Part shown: positions 51,901-60,900 of the stretch, piece by piece
How the letters are laid out: each line of letters opens with the position of its first letter
Position numbering within the stretch: the stretch's first letter is position 1
DNA from: Cardinalis cardinalis
Lineage: Eukaryota > Chordata > Aves > Passeriformes > Cardinalidae
Assembly: GCA_014549065.1 (NCBI GenBank)
Contig: JACDOX010000388.1
Location: 294,405-358,404, forward strand
Direction: 5' to 3'
Length of the DNA: 64,000 nucleotides
The notes under the pieces: generated by a model
Databases searched by the model: none
The model's input: only the letters and a program-made list of their open reading frames with translations
What the model was told of the DNA's origin: nothing
Made by a program: the position numbers and the translations under genes

Positions 51901-54900
51901 GACAGCACTAACAACAACAACAGAGATGCCAAAAAAGTCCTCCAAGATCGCAAGCTTTATCCCTAAAGGAGGGAAGCTGAACAGTGCCAAGAAGGAGGCC
52001 TCTGCCCCTTCGCACAGCGGAATACCAAAACCAGGAATGAAAAACACCACAGGGAAATCCTCAAGTGCCCCTGTTCCTGCAAAGGAAGGCGAGAGGAGCC
52101 GTGGCGGGAAGGCCAGCTCGGGGCTCTCTCATCAGAAGTCCCAGCTGGACAGCCGTCATTCCAGCTCCTCCTCCAGCCTGGCTTCCTCCGAGGGGAAGGG
52201 CGTGGGGGGNCTGCACGGCAGCAGCAGCAGCCAGGCCGTGAACGGGCCCGCGGTGAGCACGCACACCACGGGCAGCAACACCGTGAGCGTGCAGCTACCT
52301 CAGCCCCAGCAGCAATACAGCCACCCCAACACCGCCACCGTCGCGCCCTTCATGTACAGGTACGGCACCGCCGCCACGCCCCTCCTCACACAGGAAAGCA
52401 GGGCGCGCTTCTTCCCGAGGATTTCTGGGGTTCTCTGAACCTCAGAGAAAGGAAAAACGGTTCTTATCTCATTTGCTGTGCCCGTGTTTGTGCCAAAGTA
52501 GAAGGCAATATGGAGATTGTTTACCCAAAGTGAGGNTGTCAGGGCCAGGTGTGTGTNTGTGGGGACTGTGGGTGACAGCAGTGTAAGCAGTTGTGTGCAG
52601 AATGAGTACTTGGCAGATTCAGTTTAGATGTAATGTAATGTAGTGTAATATAGTATTATATAGAGTAATATAGAGTATTATATATAGTATTATATGCATA
52701 TAATATATATAATATAGTTATAAAAATATATATCAATATAATACTATATTTATAATATAGTATTATTAAGTATTTATAATACTATATTACTCTATTATAT
52801 AGACTAATATAGTATAACAAAGTAATTAATTAGCCTTCTGATAAAGTGATTAATTAGCCTTCAGTGCGGTGCAGTGCAGGTGTGTGCAGAGTGAGTCCTT
52901 GGCAGATTCAGTTTAGATGTAATGTAATATAGTGTAATACAGTATAAAATAACAAAGTATAATAAAGTAATTAATTAGCCTTCTGATAAAGTGATTAATT
53001 AGCCTTCAGTGCAGTGCAGTTGTGTGCAGGGTTGAGTACTTGGCAGATTCAGCTTAGATGTAATGTAATNTAGTATGATAAAGTAATTAATTAGCCTTCT
53101 GATAAAATGATTAATTAGCCTTCAGTGCNGTGCAGTGCAGGTGTGTACAGGGTTGAGTGCTTGGCAGATTCAGCTTAGATGTAATGTAATATAGTGTAAT
53201 ATAGTATAGAATAATATAGTATGATAAAGTAGTTAATTAGCCTTCTGATAAGATGGAGGCCTCCTCATCATTGCTCCTTCATCAGGGCCCACAGCACAGT
53301 GGTATGGGACACATCCCTGGGGGCTGCAGGAGTGGGGTGCCCAGGAGGGGCATTCTGGACACTTCCAGGGGGGTGAAGCAGCAAGGTAAATGCTACATGA
53401 TGGAGAAGTCTCTTGCTTCAAGAGTGTAGGCAATTCATGCATTTTCACAAAAACTGATAGCACCAGACTTTGTCAACTTTGTTCATGTCTGAAGGATTAT
53501 ATAGATGTAATTGAACTTTATATAACTCAACTGTCCTGTAGGATTAAGGATGGCCAACTAGATATACTTATCTCAGAATAAATGATTTATTTTGATTATG
53601 ATTAGACTAATAGTTCTCAATCAAAATTATTTACTATGCAGTATGGGCAGCCATGGTTACTAGTGTAGTATAATTCACTATTTTTGAATCAAAGGAATNA
53701 TGTTGAAGCTACATTAAAAGCAATTATTCAGTAGGGGTTGATGTTATTCACCCGTACCAATGTGGGCACACCTCTTTTGCTGACCCTGCAGGATGNCCCC
53801 ACTCCAGGAGGACTCTGCACACACTCCAAGGAGGGGTGTGTTNGAAGACCTTGTCATTANAGAGTGGGATTGGGCTTTTCTAGTGCAGAATGACATCAGT
53901 CATGGGTGTCCTGGCCAGCTGTGCCAGCCCAGCACCTCCAGTTATCAGTGGTGNCATTGTTGGTTCCTTTCTCGGGTACTTTACCGGGTCTGCCCCATCT
54001 TCCCTCCCTGTGGGGAGGTTGAACTCTGGCCNTGGTGAGTCAGGCTGGTTTCAGCGTTATTCAACCCCAAAAGCAGCAAGAGGCCCCTTCTCCTTCTGCC
54101 CCAGACANCTCTGCCAACAGGGCATTGTTCCAGTTGTTTTACCCCCACTCCAGGCACAGCATCCTGCTACAAGAGTCAGGTGAAATTAAGAGCATTGCAA
54201 TAGTAATTCCCCACTGTGTCTTTACTTTTTTACAGCAGCANTTACCCTGGGGGCAGGAGAACTTCCAGCTGCCTGTTGGTGTGGCTCTATGAGCAAAACA
54301 CAGCATAATTAGTAGAGTGAAATGAGTCACAATACCTTACTCAAATCTGACAGTAGATCCTTACATCACCTTTCATTACCTGGCAGCCATAATATCAGAC
54401 AGTAAATTGGAGTTTGAAGTTGGTTTTGCTCAGTCATTTCTCTTAAAATGGAAGTGATGTTGAAGAGAACCTAGCAGGAGTGTAACATGGCATCACATCT
54501 TCCCTGCTTTATCTTCATGCAATACAGGCTTTATTGGAGAGGATCAGATTAGCTACAACAACTGATGTTATTGATAATTAAGATACATATGGAGATCCAA
54601 GTGNTTTAAGACCCCATCTGATGAGCTGTGAAGCCTATCTTTGACTATGAATTTTTTATTTTTTACAGCTGAGTGCTTGTTTCCATTTCTAGGACATAAT
54701 TCAACATGGGACTAATGAATTATGTAAAACCAGTCTGCTGGTGTGTTCTGGAGAGTGGGACGGAGTGGCTGAGGGCAGGTGCACTCGTCTCATTGTTATA
54801 CTTGAGGTACTTTGGATGGAGAGTGGCTGCACATCCCTGTTTTGTTTTGCTTTCCAGATCTCAGACAGACAATGAAGGGAACGTAACAGCCGAGGCCAGC

Positions 54901-57900
54901 ACAGGAGGGGTCAGCATGGATTCTGCTCTTTATGTCAAAACTGCCCAGCCTGCCCTCGAGGACCTCTCAGGTAAGTCCTGCAGCATGACCCATTACTGGC
55001 TGTGGTCTGGTTAAACAAGAATGGGCTACAGAAAGTTGATTTTATTCCTACTGCTTTTGTTCTTAATAACTCTTATTTCTGTCAGCTCTTCAGCAGTGCN
55101 CTGGGTGTCAATTATTTGAACTCTAGATGCTTAAGTTCAGCACAAATGTGCTCCCCAAATTTCTTGAAATCACCAGGAATTCTGCCTGCTTAATGACATG
55201 TGCAGCATTTATTAGGATTAAACTACTATAAGGATCCTAAGCATTCTCAAGCATTGTTTAGTTTTAAAAACTTCATTTTGGAGCTTATGGAACAGACTGT
55301 GTTCATTTCCTTGATGTTTTGGTTTGGAGGAATCTTACTATCACTCACATGAATCTGATCAATTTGAGAAACAGCCTTTGCACCAATAGGGCACCAAAAT
55401 CCAACTACACTCTATTGTGTCCAGCATGCTGAAGCTGGTTGTGGCTAGAATATGAGTAGTCTAAATTAGAAAGTACCTGGTATCTTTATCTAGAATTCCT
55501 GCTACTGTAAGTATATGCTCGTTAGCAAAAATAAATTAAGCTTACCAATATAACAAAGNGATTTTCAGCAACCACATTTGGTTAGAATATACTAGATTCT
55601 ACTAATGTGATCTAAAATGTGTTTTTAAAGTCACAGTCTGATCTCCTCTTGTCCCCATTTCAGCAATATCTATGNCTTTGCTTACTGTGTGCTATTGCAG
55701 GATATCTCATCTGTAGAATCTCTCANGTTTTTTTTCCATCTACTGAGTCTTGGTGTCCCCCCCCAGTTTAATGTGGGGTTTGAAACCAAATGCCCTCCTT
55801 GGAAAAGTGATGTGGCTAAAAGTTTCATCATGAGATTCATGTCATGCTGCATTGCATATTCTATCAATACTACCTGTGTGCTGATGGCAAAGGTGAGAGG
55901 CAGAGTCACTGGAGAGGAAAAGGGCTGCAGGAATGCCAAAGTGAGCCTGTCTGTGTACAATTTATACATAGGTGGATTAATTACTTAAAAGGTAGATAAA
56001 AGGCACAAGGGATAAAATCCTTGAGAACATTTTGGGCTCTTATTTAAAGATGAGAGTTGCAAGTAAGAAACACAATGTCCAGCTGCTTAAACTTTTTCAG
56101 CATTACCTCTTAATCATCATATTGGCTGGGCTGGATGTATTTCAGCCTGCAAACTGAGAAGTGTTTCTAGATCACAAAAGATATTCAGTCTTTAATGGCA
56201 GATGTTTTGTAAGTACAAACTATTACTCAACTAGAATATGTAAGTTTTTGGATCCAGAGGCAGAGGACAGCTGAAAAACTCAAACAAGGGAGATGCAAAC
56301 CCCAGCTGTGCACAGCCAGACCAGACAGCAGCATCCATGGAGGGGCCTTGGGGGAAACAGAGCAAACGAAACAAAATAGTCCCTCAGCCCAAATGAATTA
56401 TAAGAAATAAGGCACAGATATCTTCTATCCCTGCATAGCAGCTATTGATGCTNTTGATTTAAAAGCACATATAAAACAAAAGAGAGCATAAGTAGGGAAA
56501 AATGGAAGCAGAATTGTTTAAGGATGNTGCCTGCTCGTGAGGAGCTAAGTGATTTCAGAATTGAACTCTAGGGGCCAACTGTCNAATATCTGTCTCTAAA
56601 GTATATTTTCAATTTAAGCAGTGGAATGTCAATTAAGTGAAAATTTGGTATCAATTTAGGCATAAGAGTGATCTCAGTAGAAATTGCTTTAGTTTGTCTC
56701 CCTTGTGTTTTCCTAAGAAGTTACCTACCATTTGCCTTCACATATGTGAGAGAAATGATCTGTAAAAGAGCACTGTGGCATTTGTTAAGCTAAAGGCCTA
56801 TAAATATTTTATGGTTTTTACTACAAAAATTTGTAGATCCNTGAGTATAGAAAATGTTTTCTGTCCCAGAGACCCACTGGCTAAAGTAATCAGTCTTGTT
56901 AGGTGGATGTTTTCAGTCCAGCCAGACCATAATTGTTTGACCCTCTGGCTTAAGTGAATTGTAACTCAAGAAGGTGATTTCCCAGAGAGTAGAGANTGAT
57001 TAAAAGAAAAATGCTCACGTGGGCACTAAGCATTCTGGTNAGTAGTTTGTAGCACTGCTGCTTTGCAGGCAAGAGTGTGTGAGTGGGTTTTTCTGTGCCA
57101 CCAACGTGACGTCTTTTAGAAACATGAAATTTAAAGCNGAGAATGTAGAAAGTTCCAACAACAGCTTTTTTTAATCTGATTCTTCACATTTCTGATGTGT
57201 GTAATATATAGATATCCATCTAAATTAGCAATTGTGTGGGCACCCAGCATCCTAGCAGCTCAAAAATGCATCACATGTNCAGAGAAGGCTGAGACAAAAT
57301 GTGAAAAGTTTTACATTTACTGTAGTATTTTCTTTAGTCATGAGTTGTAAACCCTTTAGAATGAAATAATTTCCTTCTGTGCTCAACAGAAGCTTTGTGA
57401 CAGTTTTTTGGAGGTTTACTGTTCCAGCTTTCAGCTTACAAAGAATAGGCTGGCACTACTAGAAATCCACTTTTCTTTAGCCTCTNAGAGGATTTAACTC
57501 TATAAAGCTCAGCTGAGGTAGTGACCAAAGCATTTCTGAATTGACAGCTGAGAGCACGTAAATAAATTATGCTGAAGCACTAATTAAATTATTAATTTGA
57601 TAAAATGAAATGATGCTGAAACAGTAGGAAGTCTTTATTTTTTGTGTACATAAACTCTACTTTTAAGGAACAGGACATGAGTGTGTTTTAGAACAAAGTA
57701 TTTAAGGAACAGGATTTCTAAATGCCATGAAAACTAAGTCATCCCCCAACTTTGTGTCATGTAGCACATTTTAGGAACAGTAACTGTGTTATGTTGACAA
57801 GCAAAACCTTTTTTTCTTTTATCTGAAACATCACTCAGCATGGAGCAGCCACCCAGTCAGCNCAGTTTAGTTTGTGGAAAGCTGTTACTGTAGGACAAAG

Positions 57901-60900
57901 AGGATCTAGTGAAAACACAGCATTGGAGAAATTGCCTGTGTCAGGTTAATGTTAATTGTGTCAATATATGAGATGGAAAGGGTGGTATTGATGGAGTGTG
58001 TATTCTAATGAGGTTGAAAGTTAACCAGAATTTGAACTGGGTCAGCAATATCTCAAAGGCAGCNATGAGGGTAACCCTGCAGGGCTCATTTCAGTGAGGA
58101 TGTGATGACGGCAGGTGCCTGCCAAGGGGAATGGAATCTCAATCAAACCAGCTTAGAAAGTCAGAAAAAAGTGCAGTTGAGTCAGGCATGGACAGCAGCT
58201 CAGTTCTGTTCCCTGCCTAGTCCTTACTCATGGCTTCCTCTCCCTGCAGGAGAGGATCCCGAGACGCGGCGGCTGCGGACGGTGAAGAACATCGCTGACC
58301 TGCGGCAGAACCTGGAGGAAACCATGTCCAGCTTGCGGGGAACCCAGGTCACCCACAGGTAAGGGCACCTCTGGGTTCCTAACAAAATGGAAACCACTCT
58401 CTACAACTCCCTGAAAGGNGGCTCTGCTCAGGTGGCGTTGGGCTCTTTCTCCAGGCAGCACTGACAAAACAGGAGGACACAGTCTCAAGCTGCACCAAGG
58501 GAAATACAGGTTGGATATTAGGAAATAGTTTTATCACAGAAAGGGTGATAAAGTACTGGAATGGCTGCCCAGGGAGGTGGTGGAGTCACCATCCCTGAAT
58601 GTGTTTAAAAACAGCCTGGATGTGGCACTGGGTGCCAGGGTTTAGTTGAATGGGTTGGACTTGATCTTGGAGGTCTCTTCCAGCCTAGTGATTCCGTGAA
58701 TTCTGCTCCTACTTTACATCTCTTACACCTGGGCTGCATCCTTAGAAAAATTATTAACACTGACNGTGGGAGATACTGATCTTGTGATTTTTGTCTTTAA
58801 TGCACAGAATTTGAATAATGTTTGCTAGTTACTGAGATGTATGAAGAGGAATTGAAGTGATAGGATGGGGTGTGTATTGACTCAAAGGTCAAGAATAATC
58901 ACTTCTTGTTAAATGTGTGAGGTGATGTTTGAATATAAGTTACAGTTTAAAATGTTTCTTTTTACTGTTGAGTAACTTCAGTGCATTACAACTCTCTCCC
59001 CCTATGTGTAATATTTTGTTTAAATAAGAGGTGAACTGTACTTGACCTATATTATCAAGTGCATAACTTAAATTCCTGACCAAACTTTAAGCAAACAAGT
59101 TCTTCTAATATTGTTAGCCATCCCCTGAATGTAACTGCCTTTTTTTTTTTTTTGTAAAGCAGCATTTGGAAATCTTCAGCAATATTTAAAATATGCTGGA
59201 AATAAGCAAAGATTGCTATTGCATTTAAACATTATGTGAGTTAGATCTTTGCAGTGTTGAACAGGAAGTTTTGGAGAATAAGCTGTTTGGCCCATAATGA
59301 GGTCAGGGTCCTACCTAATGCTTGGTGCCTTATGTACCCCAGCCCTACTTGAGTTTATTGAGGGAGAACTTTGTGTTTTGTCTTTGTATCTGAAACTGAA
59401 GCAGAGCTTGCAAAGATGAACTTCCAAAGCTGTTTTACTTTGCAAATTTCATTTAATGTGACAGCTCTTTGTGGTTTAATTACTTTAACCAGAGAATACA
59501 GAGGTTTTTGCTTATATGTAACATTGGGAATGGTACAATGCTGTTTATTTTTACTAATATCCACAATAAGTAAAAAAAGTGGCGCTTAGTTGAGCAGGAA
59601 AGGAAAAGAGGAGCTCATGTGGGTAAGAGAAGTTGCAGCTATGGATTAGCCTCAAATAAATTCACTACAATTCAGCTATGAGTATTTAGGATGTAGTCTT
59701 GCAATCTGTACACATCACNTGAAAACTCATGGTGTAGTCCCATTTTTAGGGTTTCGTATATAAATATTACCAATATTAAAAATATATATATATAACTCAT
59801 GAATATATGAATCATTTATTTTTTTTCTGGTTTTGGTTTGAACATCTTNGAAGCAGTTCATATTTCACTATTGATTTGTTAATATACAAAATATATCCTG
59901 AAGAAAAAAAAATTACCTTTCTTCTTACTTTTTTCATTTACTCCTCTTCATCTTGGAGAAATAGCTTCCATTTGGTGCTGGACACATCTCCAGAGTTAAA
60001 ATTATCATGAATGCAGACAATAAAAGGAAATAAATCAGAAAAATAGAACTTCAGCAGGTTTTCCTTTAGCAGCTTATTATCCCACTCCCTTGCCTAGACT
60101 GGCAAAACCATTGTGTACTGGAGTTGTGTGCTTGAAGATGAGAAAGTTACACTTTGATACCGTGGATAATCCATTAAAAAGTCCTGCTTAAGTCTTTTCA
60201 CATGTATGTAGAGCACCTGGTTGCCTGGGTGCAAGTGTCTCTTTAGGATCATTGGGGAAGGAACTGAAAAGTGAAAAGAAAGGATCTCCCCAGGTGCTGC
60301 AGCAGTCAATCTTTAGTGCTGTTACATAAAGTCAGTAACTTGGTGAGTGTCCAGGGCCTTGGAAGCACCTGAAATCTCACACAGCGTTCCATGTAAGAGC
60401 CACATTTGATCTGGTGTGTCTGAGGCCTTGGGGTGGCTACCTGGAACAAAGGCTAGACAAGATTAAGGGAATGAAGTGGGTATTTATTAAAGGCCTTCAA
60501 ACAGGCACCCNCTTGGGCAGTCAGAAGCCTTCCAGAGGCTACACCCAAGATGGACAATGGCCACGAGTTTTTGCAGACAGTTGTAAGTTTGGTCCATTTA
60601 CACATTGGCAGTTAATTCTCCAATTACATCTTCAGGTAATGAAGTCATATTCCCTCAGTTTGCTCCCCCTCAATTCACCTTTGTTTATGCTTTTNGGGGC
60701 CTGAGGCAGTGAGGTGTCTTTGAATTTTGGGTCTAGAGGGATCTTTTTGTCTACCTCAGAGACACCTTTGGCTAGCTGGATGTTGCAGCTGGGCGCTTGG
60801 AGGCCAGTCCAGGCATGCAGGAGCTCAGGTTTACCTCTGGCAGAGAAGCTTTAAGGGGAGGTGGAGGAAAGGAGNNGGTTCTGATGGAGGTTTTCGATCC

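Larger units (their letters stand above)
52360..54857 (+). other. NAV2: Intron G-H
   Basis: 2,498 nt. Most of the first 900 nt is LTR-derived (about 52400-53296). The remainder, 53300-54857, shows no recognisable element and several Ns. The acceptor is TTTGCTTTCCAG. Confidence 0.8.

Noticed and set aside
52604..53250. CRISPR-like array
   Set aside because: Repeats are long, AT-rich and contiguous with no unique spacers; this is an LTR-embedded tandem repeat in a vertebrate gene.
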